64,000 bases of DNA from Lingula anatina (GCF_001039355.2 NW_019773848.1:237635-301634), one strand, 5' to 3'; positions 35,205-48,227 are shown, counted from the stretch's first letter. The notes: generated from the letters alone by a model not told the origin. Made by a program: numbers and translations.

Positions 35205-36640
35205 TTTTCTTCACGCAAGAATATAAATTCATTAAAGATGCATTTATTCTCATAGAATGTAGAATCTACTTATAGAATTTAACATGATTCACATGTAAAG
35301 TTGAATTCATGGACAATTCCATACTAGAAGATTGTTTTGAAGAAGGAAAACAAAAATAGATCAAAATGAACTAAAATAGAGCTGAAAGCAGTGATTAGTT
35401 GAGAAGACAAAACCAACAATAATATCCCTCAAGAGAGACTGCTAACAATCCACGATGGCTTTCGTGGTCTATGTCGAATTACTGTAGGTGTCATAGAGCA
35501 TAAATTCTGTAACTAATAAATAGTTATTGCGTGAGCAATCATCTGATCCGCCATTATTTTTATTTGTTTTATATCGTTCTATAAGTACATAAATGAGATA
35601 TTGGCGTCAAAGATATTGTCTCCCTAACAACCCAAGTGATTTTCATGTATGTTGTGTGTGACATAATACACTGTCACTCGAGCGATAAATGCCCATGCAT
35701 ACCGAAAGAGACTACTCGTATTCCACCGAAAAGCAACCCTTAAACCGAATAAAGGGTATATCGCCATTTCTAGTTTGTGTACATGTATGTTAATATACAG
35801 CATGAGACCATTTTTCCTCAAAGCACCTTTCTCATATATTTTTAAAAACTCTCATGATTAGTTGCTCAGATTTGAAAGTAATCCAGATCGATGTGAAATA
35901 AGATTAAAATGCAGGGGCTAAAAGCCGTAAAATCAAGGAAACAATAATATGTATGGCGTTTTTGTGTACATAGCAGAAACAAAAACAACTGCATTTATTT
36001 TGTCTTCATTTAGTCAGTTTGATTATTTTTACACAAATATTATATGGCCCAAGCTGAGGAAGAAGTGCCTCTGCTTAACTTAGCTGTTCCGTGCGATGGC
36101 GTTTATGTCGAATATACTATAGTGTCCTATGCCTTCATGCAATCAGCTCTTCGGGCGTATGGCTTAAAAAAGTAATCGAAATTCTAACCATTTGGTAAAA
36201 TTTAATTCTTCTGTCCCTTATTCCGTGAACCAAAGTAAATCCCAAGTGTAAAAGATGTGTGAAAATTAGTCATTAGTCAGCAAGTATCTTTCATGTGTCA
36301 TCAAAACGAAAATTTCAAATAACATCTCACAGAAAAGCATGTGAAAGCACCTTTTCATAATCCTACTGTATTTCAGCCATTAAACATATCCTTTAACTCT
36401 ATTATTCTCTAAAAGAGAAATAAGTCCCAGCGTTGTGAAAAAGGAAAGAAATTGGTCTACGGAATCTTAAAAGGGCCAAAACAAAAATGTGCCTCCAATT
36501 GACCTTTCTGCGTGTTTATTGCATTTTGCGACATTGCGATCGTTTCGCCAAGAGGAAGAGGAGTATTCATTTTTCATTAAACGTGAAGCCTAACACCCAA
36601 AACCCTTTCTGCACATGCGTAAACCATTGACTTCACTGCT
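35205..36640. other. Intergenic, no gene seen
   Basis: AT-rich sequence between peptide genes 4 and 5. I find no exon with splice sites, no RNA gene and no clear transposon. The part immediately before 36640 begins to resemble the sequence upstream of copy 4. Confidence 0.6.
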
Positions 36641-36647
36641 TGGCCAA

Positions 36648-36653
36648 TATAAA
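36648..36653 (+). promoter_or_regulatory. TATA box of peptide gene copy 5
   Basis: GGCCAATATAAAG with TATAAA 94 bases before ATG 36742, the same position as in copy 4, followed by the shared leader (ACAACAGACGCGGCAAGCTA). Confidence 0.7.
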
Positions 36654-36741
36654 GCGGCGTATTTGAGAAGGAACAAGTTTATTCCGATGCCACAACAGAC
36701 GCGGCAAGCTACGATATCCAGAGATACTCTTGATCTTCAAC

Positions 36742-38588
36742 ATGGCAAAGGTTAAGATGTTTGCGGCTTTGCTTGTGGTTATGATACTGATGCAGATGTT
36801 TGCTGATTCTGACGGTATGTTACTTACGGTTGATCGCTCTTTTCCTGGCACAGTGTAGTGATCCGCCTCGGCTATTTTTCTGATTATTTTACTATCTCTC
36901 TCATCATGTGCTCGTAACAATTAGTTTAAGTTAGTTTTCCGTTTATCAAAGCTGTGCAGATGCGGTGTATTAAATCACTTTGACCTAAGCTTATTTTTTC
37001 ATTTGTTCTTATTTCTAGCTTCGCGTAGACGCAGACTGGTTCAGAACAAGAGAGTCGCTGACGCTAACAGGGTACGATAATTCATTTAATCTTTTATGAA
37101 AACCTCTTGTTTTATCACTTAATTCCATCCTTACCACACGCATATTCTTTTTTTGTAATGAAAAATCGGTGACAAACCGAGTGAGATGACGAAGATTGAT
37201 AAAGTGCACTATATGCTTACGGATATACATGTGCTCTTTTGACAACCGAAATTAGTGTGAACTCGGCAATCATGCTTCTGCGCAATAGGTTATTTTTATC
37301 AAAATACCCGACAAATAATTGCAGAACTGAAGACAAAAGTGTCTTCCAATAATTATTCGAAAGTAAGCCTTCAGCGTCACAGTGGTTTTCTTCGACTTGT
37401 ATATAGAACATCTTTGCAAAAATAAAAAAGTGGTAAAGATGTGTTTTTATGTCAGGGAGATCTGATATTGTGCTGTGGCTTTGAAATAATTCGATTCCCT
37501 GAGACCACGGCCACTGTGGTATAGAAAATAAAGTTATTGACCGACCTTTATTGTGTGGATAGCAGTAGATTTGCTGATGTCTATCTGACTTCTTTACACA
37601 AAATCTATCGGAACCCGTGTGATAAAACCACGGACGTGTTGTTCTTTATACCAATGGAAACTTTCATAATTTTGCATTATGCGATATACCCAGAATTTAT
37701 CCCCGCAATTCATAAGTCGTAAGCCAGTCAATCGCCAGTCCAAGAATACTATAATCCCTGACATATTTAGTCTGGATGATAGTATCGTCAACAAATGTGA
37801 AACCAAAGATATAGAAAAAGTCCATGTCACGGCAAACAGCGGCCACTCTGCCAACGTTATTAAACCTGGGCCCGTAACTCGAAAGCATCGCGTTACATTC
37901 AATAGAAATAATACAGCGGATGACTACCTAACCTCCAGGCGTAACAAAAACATTCCGTATGTCTTATGGCGTGTGTTATCCGGGCTTAGATATCAAACCA
38001 TACCTTTTATGTGGCGAACAATAGTATCACCGGCCAATATCACTTACGAAGTTCATTCGGTTTGCACGTCTCAGAAACACCTAAAAGAATTAGACACACT
38101 GCAAACAAATTTGTTACTAGATATATGGGTGTTTCCTCCAGATTTCGTGCATCAGAGCTTTTAAAAGAAATTCTAAAAACTAATGCTGCTGCTTTTAAAT
38201 CAGGCAAATCTCTATTCTATAAGACCATGACCATTGACTGACCGTGCTATCTCATTTAATACTCAATCACTTATTGATGAGAGGGACCCTGCTTGAATGA
38301 TATCTTTTGGTATAAGCCCAATTTTATGTACAGTATGATAAACATGAAATCTGCTAGCAAAGGGTCACGGGACCATCAGGACTAGTATACACGTTGAGCT
38401 TTCTAGTTAATAGTTCCAGTTAACAGGAAAGACAATCTAAGGAGTACATGCTTGTGGGACTATTTTTAAAATCTTTTTCATTGGCCTCTATTTACACTGT
38501 GTTATTTTTATGTATTTCGTTTTATTCCATCTCAATCTAACTTATTTATTTTATTTGTTTATTTTTCATTCTTTAAAAGGTGGTTATA

Positions 38589-38639
<51 letters not shown>

Positions 38640-38826
38640 AACGGATTCAGAGTTGTTTGTACCATTGGTAACACCCGATGTCATTCTTGGAATCGTCACT
38701 AGAGCTTTTCACTAAAAAATATATTTTTTTTTTCAGAACCAGCTGTCTCACAAAGAACGCGAAATGGTATTCGATCTGCTCAAAGACGAGATAGCAATGA
38801 ACGACGCTGATGGTGCAGAAGATTAA
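36742..38826 (+). CDS. Secreted arginine-run peptide precursor, copy 5 (short form)
   Basis: Exons 36742-36814, 37019-37071 and 38737-38826; 71 residues. Exon 1 differs from copy 4 by one base (Val to Met in the signal core). Exon 2 is much shorter: the leading Trp is replaced by Ser, only four Arg remain, followed by LVQNKRVADANR. There is no acidic stretch in exon 2. Exon 3 begins NQLSHKERE and ends DGAED. Introns have consensus ends. The second intron carries a non-LTR retrotransposon fragment with a TAAA-repeat tail. Intact frame and splice sites suggest it can be expressed, but loss of Trp and half the Arg run implies changed activity or relaxed constraint. Confidence 0.7.
37540..38641 (+). 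mobile_element. Truncated non-LTR retrotransposon with (TAAA)n tail
   Basis: Within the second intron of peptide gene 5. A frame of 161 codons (37679-38164) and an overlapping frame to 38241 contain stretches resembling the C-terminal region of non-LTR reverse-transcriptase ORFs (LKELDTLQTNLLL; RHTANKFVTRYMGVSSR; ASELLKEILKTN), split by a frameshift. The unit ends in a (TAAA)n tract at 38588-38641, a common 3' end for such elements. The sequence then resumes the family intron (ACGGATTCAGAG), also present without insertion at 29728. No catalytic motif was recognised; the element is 5'-truncated and dead. Confidence 0.5.
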
Positions 38827-40030
38827 TAAAGGCCATCAGACACTCACGCAGACAGATTTTGACACCCGGAAGACATCGCATGTGTACTAAACAACCATGG
38901 TTTTGTCCTGTGGATAGACTTTTCTAACTCTTTCATTGGTCCTGGTGAATAACTTCAACGGTTTGACTTGTAATTTTTATATGAAATTGAATTCATTTAC
39001 AAATAACAATGCCACAGTCGGACAGTGTCTTGAAAAAAGGAAAATAGACCAAAATATACTGAATTACAGTAGAAATAGAGCTAGTAATTTGTTGAGAAGA
39101 TATAACTTACAATGCTATCTGTAGAGAAATATTACCATAATGATTGCTTTTGTATGTCTATTTAAACTTAGCTATATACTTTTAGATTTTAAAGGAATGA
39201 CGAACGTTATATTTTATCCATAATTGTACCTTTCAATATTTATTTTAAAAGTACCTAATCCCGTTTTTAATACAGTACCTTACATATTATATATACATTC
39301 AATGAGTGTCTTACTTATTGCAAAGAAGCACAATAAACCCCAATAACAATAAATACTAGTTACTGCGTTGGTAAATCACCATCCCTATTCTTCGTTATAT
39401 ACCATTATATATGAGCACAAATATGATTCGTTTTCAAAGATATTTTATTTTTTAATTTACAACCTTAAGCCCCTGTGCACTAGACGGTGTTCTTTTAGCG
39501 TCCCTCGATCAAAAATGTGGCCAGGAAGCTCAATGGTCCCCAAAGCATGGTAGTCTCAGTGTAAATGCTTCTGCGTCCCTTCTGCGTCCGTTGAACGTCC
39601 GAATCTAGATTTTAACTGTAAAAATGACAGCGACCTGTGCGTCCGCTGAACGACCTGGCTGCCCCCGTCAATTTAACACCTTTCTATTTTGAGGTGAGAT
39701 AGCAATCAGAATGGGGCGTAACTTCATCCCCGAACAGAGCTTTTCCACAAAAATTGGTAGAGTTGACCACGAATGTATAGGCTACAATCCCATGCCGTCC
39801 TTTGGTTTAAATGTTTTTGTTATGGAGTTATGACCCCCTAATTACAGATTTTCAAAGATTTTTAAGAAACCGTTTTTCAGTTTTTACCCAAAATCGCAAT
39901 CATGACGTCACCCGTAAGAAGACATACGTGTAAATGTTAATCAATTTAGTAACTGAACACTAAAAAATTTAAAAGTGTATTCATGTGAAGTATACATGAA
40001 GCCCTGTTGGTACATGCCCCTTGGGACGAT
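38827..40030. other. Intergenic between the peptide cluster and SLC27A
   Basis: No coding sequence recognised. 39470-39700 contains repeated words GCGTCC and GTCCG with CTGTGCACTAGACGG, which look like part of a dispersed repeat. The SLC27A 3' UTR (minus strand) presumably occupies the right part. Confidence 0.5.
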
Positions 40031-42779
40031 CTATATGCGTTCTTCTCCTCTTATGATGCGCTCGTACAGCTCAGCATCAAGAGGAACAAACGCACGTTTC
40101 GTCTCATCCAGGAAGTAGAGTTTGTCGTCTTTAACTTCACTAGGTTTAAACCCTTGTCCTTTGAGTTGTTCTTTCCTCTGTTTGTACGTGCCTGTCAGAT
40201 CTAATGTGTGCTGGACACGCAGGAAAAGTGGCCTGGCATAAGCTGGGAGACGGTCGGAAAGACGATTGTAGATATTTTCAAACAGTTGCCACGTTAATTT
40301 CTTTTCCTCCTGCAAAGTGACAGCGGCCATACCAGCTCTACCCTCTTTACCTAATTACGACAAAAGCATGAGAATTAGAGCCAAGGGGAGACGATTTTGC
40401 CTTAGAAAACAGTTTGGGCGTTGAGAGGCCCGTTGTCTTTTGTGAGTGAAAAGTGAAGGCTAATGGCATAGTTCACGTGAGTTAACGGATGTTTTCATAT
40501 CTGTGAGGTTAATAGTGGCTTCCCAACCCTTACCTGGCACTTTGACCCCATACACGCTCGCGTCCTCCACGCCTTCTACCTCTGCTAGAACGTTAGCGAC
40601 CTCTAGTGTGGAAACGTTCTCTCCTTTCCATCTACAACACCAAACGTATCGTCTCAACCATTGTGTAGTAGATAAAGATATAATAGTATAATGTCTTCTT
40701 TTTACTTACTGCATATGAATTACACTTGTGTGTCGTGAATGAAAAAATAAGAGAGAAAGGAAGAAATCAACCATTTTCGACCCATATAATTATGTGTTGC
40801 ACAGCTCAAGGAGTTGTTTGAGACAACTCTTTGCACAGATGTATACCTTCATATTACTGAATCCAATATGATGCTTTACCTAAATGTATCCCCAACTCTG
40901 TCACTGAAGTAAAGAAAGTAGTTACTGTCAGTGTACAGTAAGTCTCCGGAGTTGAAATATGCATCGCCTTGTTGGAAAACGTTGCGTAATATTTTCTTTT
41001 CTGTCAACCCTTTGTTCCCTTTATAACCCTCAAAGGTAAAATTTCCTTTTATGGCTGCTATCAACAGACCGGGTTCTCCTGAGGAAGAACAAGCCATGAT
41101 AAATAACGAGAAATAAAATCAGCAGCATTCAGCAATGACGAACGCCTACATATAAACACTCACGACCGAGTATACAAAACTGTGCTAAAATTGTAATTGC
41201 TTGCTGAAGGTTGCTTTTTTATACAATCGATGTGAATGCATAGAGGCATTATAGTGGTTACTTAATATTCAATTAAAAATTCTTATTACAGGAAAGTACT
41301 GTGTGCCACACCTCTACCGACAAGAAACGTTAATGTCAGTAGAAAATGATCAAGGCACATAATGTTGATAAATGATAATAATAACAATGATAGTGATAAA
41401 AGGTCTACCTATCTCGACAGGAATACAACGTCCTTGTTCATTTCTTACAGGTTCGTCCTTCTCGTGATCATACTTAACCAAGAAACTCGGGAACACTAGT
41501 CGCTGAAAGCATGTTGATACGTTTTTCACAACTAAAAATATTAAGCCAAGGTCTGACAGCAATATCATTTTATTATATATCTTAAGCCTAGATTATATTT
41601 GCCATGCGATGTCCGTACAGTGCTCGTACACTACCCGTATCCCTTTTTTTCGTGTGGCGTCTGTGCGTTGGCCTTGCGAAATCGTACGGATTCACTGCCT
41701 CCGTAGCCTCTGCAATTTTGTTATGCTAAAACTGACAGTTTTTAAAAATCGTAGGCAGTAGCATAAGATGGCATCGAACAGTTCCTGTACGGGCATTGTT
41801 CGGTGAACTTGCGGTGTTCGTGATAATGGTTAAACCTGTTGTTGGTCTCTTTACCTTCCATTGGTCGTTTACAATATTACAATAGTAAAGATGTTTAAAA
41901 TTTCAAATAATTCACTTGTATAGATTTGAAATTGTGCGTTTCCTTACTCTGACCACATTGGTGCTTAAAACCGTAGGGGGCTGTATCTATAACATGTCGA
42001 TCTTCAAGAAAGCCGCACGAAAGGCGTCCGGCAACTGTACTGAGACCGAAAGGGTCCCGCGCGATCACCTTTCAACCGACAACCGGGTTTTTCCTACGTA
42101 ACCTAAAAGTCATGTCGGAAAATGGCACGACACCCGCACGTAATATAAACGTTCTTGCCGTAGACCGTAGCTACTTTCGATGCCCAAAATAATCGTACGG
42201 AAAACGTATACGATTTTATCGTACGACACTCGTGGCAAATGTTATCTGGACTTTACTCGAAATTTAAAGAAAAAATAAATAAGTTCAGATGCGATAAGTT
42301 ATGTAGTAATATTGATAAAAATACCAACTTATTGTGTTACACTCAACACCGTAATGTACTTGCACCGCAAATATTAAATTTAAAACGAGAAAAATTTTAC
42401 TTTAAATTATAGAGAAAAAAATCCTATCTACCAAAGCAATTGTGATAGAAGTGATGATATTGCAAGGTGCCGTTCGAAAGGTTGTTGAAAAGATATAAAT
42501 ATACCAAAAAGGGTGACAGTCGCCCGCACGAGAGCGGTTTGTTGTACGTATTAGAAAACCAGCAATTCCCCTCTGTTGAAGCGTAAAACTCCACCATGTG
42601 GTCCAACTTGAATCGGCTCTGGAACTTCAACCATATGTCAGACCGCAGGCCGTTTCCAATGAAGCAACGCACAACGTGTCGACTCTCTAAGGGGCTCTGA
42701 AACAAGCTTTTGCTTATTTTTAATACACCCATATCTGTGTCTTAAATCAAAGGAAACAGAAAACAGAAAAGAAAAAGAA

Positions 42780-42825
<46 letters not shown>

Positions 42826-44112
42826 CTAGCGAGACACACGAACGAACATATAAAACATCAACTGCCAGCCTTTACCTGGGGTGTAGCAAGAACATATCGG
42901 CATATCTCCCCAATGTATTGCACTACAGTGACACCATGGCGGCGGATATCATACCAAAAATTGCTGGCCGAAAATTTAGCTCGTAGAATAATAGTGGCTC
43001 CTAGAATGAGACGCGTAGGCACATCTTTAAACCAGTGACCAGAAAATGCAATAACGGTAAATAAAACCCACGGTACAGTTTCTTAAATAGTCATGTCCTT
43101 GAGGTTTTGCCTAGTCTACTTTTCTTCCGCATGTTCCAGAAAAAAAAAGAGAGAAAAAAAAGAAGACCGGCAATTTCTATACATAATTATTATTCTTCCG
43201 GTTACTCCTAAATCAGCACTTTGAAAAGCAAAATATTTATGATTGAGAAAAATAGAATCATAAAAGACATCAAATACGTGATATGTGTCTAACGTAATAA
43301 AAATAAAATGAATTTTTTTTATTGATTACCCCTCTACAAATATTTGGATTTCTAATTCTTGCTACTTTCTCAAACGTGATATAGTCTTACAACTTCTATA
43401 ACAAGATACCTCTTAGTATAACAGCACTCAGGCCGACCACCCCCGCCATGCTGTGGTAGAGGGGAAGTGACGTGTACACTATGTCGTTTTCATTTAACTT
43501 AGTGGGAACAGCCATCAGGAAAGCGCCTCGGATATAACGCAGGTGAGTTATAATGGCCGGTTTTGGAAGACCTGTAGGACGAAGAAAAAAATAGCTTTTA
43601 TTTGAAAATGTGTATTCCTGACTATTCCTTGTATATTAATTCCAATTTATAGATAAATTTTAACTTGAGTTCAAAACTTCAGTTACAAGTCAATTTCAGT
43701 TGCCATCCGATTCAAGCAATGGATGGGTAGGCTATTCTTACTGACCGAAACCAATCTCCTGTTACTTTTTATTTAAAAGCCGCATAAACTCTTACCAGTT
43801 GTTCCGGATGTATACACATAACTTAACGGGTCCATCAGTGTAATGCCTTGGCGAATATGACGAGGAATTTCTTCCCCACTGGAGGAAGACTCTGTGGCCT
43901 TCTGCAGGTGGCTAAAATTCTGGGGGATGTTTTCCGTAATTCCCTCACCAGAAACCCAAATGTCTACCCCCTTCTCTAGTAATTCAGTGTTTATTTCCTC
44001 CACTGCTTTTAATAGGTCATCGTCTAAAGGAAGAACATTATGAATTGGTTCGATATCTGATGTAATGTCTACTTAAAACGAAATATCTAGTAGCGTAGCC
44101 ATAATACAAAAT

Positions 44113-44153
<41 letters not shown>

Positions 44154-45580
44154 GCCATAACATTTTGATTAATGGTGTAGTAGTACGATCTATAACCGTC
44201 CCCTTTATTTATATAGATATCTTTTTGAAATTAAAAACTCACCTTTTCCAACAATTAGTACTTTGGCGTCACTTTCTCTCAAACAGTGTTTCAGTGGGTC
44301 AGCTCGCAGGTTGTAATTTATAAAAGCCACAATCACACCTATTTTAGCTAAACCTGAAATTAAAATTGCGAAAGACGGTGATTCGTTTTCGCGCAAAAGG
44401 TTTTCTCCATTTTGAACATTTAACACATAATAATTACGCTTTGGGTCCGGACGTTATAGAATCCAAGGCGGAACTGCTCGATTGCGAGGTTAAATTTTGA
44501 CTGTGGTAATACAGGGGCGGATCCAGAGACATTTTCTGACAGTCTTTCAAATTATCTTTGTTGATCCATCCTCCATTTTTTGACTGTCTTCCGACAGAAA
44601 AAATTAAATATCCGTCAATGTAAACTTGAAAATCTGACCGTCTTCCGGAAGATCCAGAAGACGGCCTCAATCCGCCCCTGTAATTAATGAATTAATAGAG
44701 TGAAGTAGATATCTAGACATTAAAAGAAAATAATCGGAACCGATCGGCAATAATTTGCCCCGTATTCCTCTAAGTTATAAATTTAGTTAGCCCAAATTCC
44801 ATACATCCTATCAGACATATTAGACCAAATTTAACAACTACATTCTATGCCGTTGATCAAATGACAGCAGTGATAAACGTAGCCAGTTACCTAGGAATAT
44901 CCAAATGAATTCTGGTTCATTCCTCATCATAACGGCCACTACATCACCTCTCTTCAGCCCCTGGTGGTTTAGGGCATATCTTGCTACCTTATCTGCCTCC
45001 TGATTGACTCTCTGGTACGAAAATATAGATACCTCACCAGAGGTCTTCTGAAAATAAAAATAAGCTGAAGATGAGGTAAAAAGGTTTGAAGGTCTACACT
45101 TGCGCACCGCTCTCCTTTTTTTATTTTAATACAGTAATTAAATCTATATATATTCAAATTTTAAACAAAACCATTTTCAAAATAAATAAAATTGCGTTAA
45201 TTCTATTAAACTGTTGTAATGTCAAAATCTAAATCCATCGATATCTATTTACCTCTAAATCAGACAAATTTCTAAATTTAAAAAAGTCACCGTGAAGTAT
45301 CTGTCAACAAAAGTAAGGAATATCAAACAAGGAACATATTAATTGCTCCAACCTGGAATTTGATGAAAGGTTTTATTGCATTCTCTTTCGCAACTCTTTC
45401 AAAGATATCAATGATTGATGTGTTCGTCTTTTTCAATTTCTCGATTTCCCGTTTTGTGCGAATCCCTAGTAACAAGAATCGGACATCCATCCATAGCCAA
45501 GGCCATTTCTTGTGGACCACGAATATTGTTCCGCACAAGACGACAACAAACGTTAACAGAAAATTCCAAATGGATACCAT
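40031..45580 (-). CDS. SLC27A: Long-chain fatty acid transport protein / acyl-CoA synthetase
   Basis: Eleven exons on the minus strand: 45353-45580, 44891-45047, 44243-44353, 43796-44023, 43410-43571, 42876-43024, 42505-42696, 41409-41502, 40880-41078, 40534-40631, 40031-40350; all phases agree, 645 residues, close to human FATP4 (643). A membrane segment lies at residues 4-22 ([19 protein letters not shown]). AMP-binding P-loop: YTSGTTGLPKPA across an exon junction. Further family motifs: [55 protein letters not shown], and the FATP signature [19 protein letters not shown]. The enzyme activates long or very-long-chain fatty acids to acyl-CoA and drives uptake, usually at ER or plasma membrane. 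Overall most like the FATP1/4 group; the exact paralogue cannot be fixed here. Introns hold two MITEs and a poly(A) tract. Confidence 0.95.
41587..42252. mobile_element. MITE of about 670 bp in an SLC27A intron
   Basis: The ends are imperfect inverted repeats of about 20 bp (left AGCCTAGATTATATTTGCCA; right read backwards AGTCCAGATAACATTTGCCA). The interior is rich in CGTACG-type words. No ORF. The boundaries are approximate. Confidence 0.55.
42782..42818. repeat. (CT)n microsatellite
   Basis: CT tract in the SLC27A intron between exons 42505-42696 and 42876-43024. Confidence 0.95.
44118..44150. repeat. Poly(A) tract
   Basis: 33 consecutive A in the SLC27A intron upstream of exon 43796-44023. 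The neighbouring sequence shows no recognisable retroposon body. Confidence 0.95.
44511..44681. mobile_element. Small MITE with ACAGGGGCGGAT ends
   Basis: Begins ACAGGGGCGGATCCAG and ends ATCCGCCCCTGT as its inverted repeat, with paired internal words TTTTCTGACAGTC and GACTGTCTTCCG. 171 bp, no ORF, in the SLC27A intron between exons 44243-44353 and 44891-45047. Confidence 0.75.
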
Positions 45581-45586
45581 TGTCGC

Positions 45587-45757
45587 CTACAAGAAACAAA
45601 CAGATGACAAGAAACGTGGCAATCATAAACACGCTGTTTAGAAGATCCAAAATGCGGACGTTGAATTCTAGTTCTATTTAGATTTATACCTAAAAGTTAT
45701 ATGACAGTGGTAGATAAATAAAAGCGCAAAGAGCATCATATTGTAAAGCAAACTTAC
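45587..45757 (-). other. Probable intron separating a non-coding first exon from SLC27A start
   Basis: Minus strand: a pyrimidine-rich acceptor TTTGTTTCTTGTAG lies six bases before the ATG at 45580, and a strong donor AACAA/GTAAGTTT is at 45758/45757. This predicts a 5' UTR exon ending at 45758. Inferred from splice consensus only. Confidence 0.5.
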
Positions 45758-45759
45758 TT

Positions 45760-48227
45760 GTTCCTGAATGATTCTCTTTACAGTGTTGTTCTCTGGAGCA
45801 ATGAATGCACACAATGTTCACAAGATGTTGAAACTGCCTTTGCCCATGTACTAGCGGGGCACGCGAAGTATGAATTTACAATTCATATGTATCAAAAATC
45901 TACTATCTCCTTTTGTTGAGAATTGGGATATTACAGATATCAGTCCTAGATCACGCCTGGATTATCAAAGCAGCGATGAATCATCACATTTACTAACTAA
46001 ATGCACATTTGTTGTCATTTATTGGTTACCAGCAAAACAAGGTGCATGTAACTATCATATAAAGCATGAAACGTGGGGTCCGCACCTAGGACGAAGTTCC
46101 CGTTAACAGGGTCCCAATACCAGTTTAGAGACAGGCTTCCCCTGAATTTGGACATATATATAGCTTTAAGGGCTTTGTAACCCTTAATTATAATCCAGAC
46201 ACCGAAAATGGGGTTTTTCCTGCATCTAATTACTCAATAATGCATCCATCTTTGTGCTGATTTAAAACAATAAAAATCCCCTCGAAAATATAAAATATCG
46301 ACGTAGGCAGATCCACTGAAAATCATCATTCCAGTACGCATTGACATCACTTCTGAAACGCAATTACTGTCAAAATAAAGGGCAACAAATAGTGGAGCAC
46401 GCGCAATAGGAACAAATAATGATAATAATGAAATAAAACACGTCATGAAGAAATATATTTCCCCAAAACGCACCAAGTACAAGGTGCTGAATGAATGAAT
46501 TAATTATTGGAGACTACGTACATTGTATAGTTGTCTGCTGTAACTCAGTGATCAGTAACTCACTACTTCGTGACTTGCACTAAATGAAATGCCCATAAAC
46601 CAATGTTCAATCAAAGGAATCCTTGGTTCAACCAGCCGAATTGAATACTGGATGAGATAACAAAATACACAAATATCAAGAAAACAAAGAATGGGGTTAA
46701 AATATGATTTACTCAATTTGACCGAATTCTAAAGCTCTGTAACATTTACAGATAAATTTTGACGTTTAGATAACCATTACAACACTGCAATTTGATAAAT
46801 CTTAACACTATCAGTGATGACGATGACATGAACATAGCCAGATAAATATAAGCGCCATTCAGTAAATCTTGACTTAAGCATCTGAAATGATTCTCTTGTG
46901 ATTTGTTTAATTCTTTTTCATATACCTGTGTAATAAACAAGTATTTCAGGGAACCATGTTTAATAAAACCAAGTAATACCTTATAAAATATTTCATAATC
47001 ATGAGTATACAACTTCTAAAAATATATAGAAACGATGAAATAACATTTCAAGTATCTTATTTTTTACATGGTAACAATTTCACGCATTCTGCAATTTAAG
47101 ACAATTTACATTTTATCAAACAAGTGAAATGTCTGTTACAGATTAATTGTATACTTCGTACTTGACATATTCTCAGGTTATGCTCAGTGGGCAAAAAAGC
47201 ATCTTTAGCTTCAGATTCACGCAGCCAGTCTTTGCCAACAAGTGAACTAGTTTACTTAAGTCTAAAACAAGACATACACAATGTGTGTTTGTGTGTGTGA
47301 GTATGTGAGTGTGCAAATATACATATTAAATCGTGTCATCCCAACACATATATTTCCCACTCGTAACTTCATCAGTCCTCATTCCCTTTTTTTCTTTTTG
47401 GAAACCAGCAGCTTGCTTCATTGCTGAAGTTGGTTGTAACACAGTCAAGTTGAGAGATAAAACAGTTGAACAAGCAAATTGCTTAATACTGTCACTGACT
47501 GGTACAACTGACACTTACAAAAGATATATAATAATATTATCACAGATAAGGTTATATACATTTTCACTGGTATTTTTAAACACTTCTATGTAGAAGGACC
47601 AAGTTGTAACAACATCTACACTTAACACACATATATTAAAACTCCATATAGATAATCAGTAAGTTTGATATCATTTACATAAATTCTTAAATCAAAATCA
47701 TATTCATATTTCAGTAGTGGTATTAAAATTAAGTGCAATTCATGATTTGAACATGACATCTCATGTCTCAACAATGTGTGTCAAAACCAACAAATCCCTA
47801 ATTTACATAACCAAAATAACTTCAAAACATAAAATTAATTTCTCACACATTAAGTGCTGTAACAATAGAGTATTTCAGAGGGTAAAAATGCAGTTATGTT
47901 TTAAGCGTGCCCATTGTTAAGTCCGCGGTTTTAACCACAGCTTGTAAATATACAGAATTGCATCAATTGTGTTTCACTAGAATAAAGCTTGTTCAGTTCT
48001 ATGTTGGCATAATTTTATGACCAGAGTATCAGTGAGTATTAGGTGACTTTCTTATTTCACTATCACAGATACATCCAAGAGACATCACCACTGTAGATTC
48101 ATGGTCACTTCTTAATATTTCCCTGAATCAATGCATTAAAAAGCACAGTAAGTAGTCAGCTCATACATTTTCTGGACACTTCTTGTACAAACAAAGATAC
48201 ATTTTATCTCTAAAAAATTTTTTTCCT
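45760..48227. other. Intergenic region and 3' UTR of the STAND gene
   Basis: No exon, RNA gene or transposon recognised. The right portion, next to the stop at 48228, should be the 3' UTR of the minus-strand gene. The left portion should include the SLC27A promoter. Confidence 0.5.

Noticed and set aside
20211-38826. The arginine-run peptides as protamines or as cysteine-stabilised venom-type peptides
   Set aside because: They have a signal peptide and acidic tail, unlike nuclear protamines, and no cysteine framework in the mature part.
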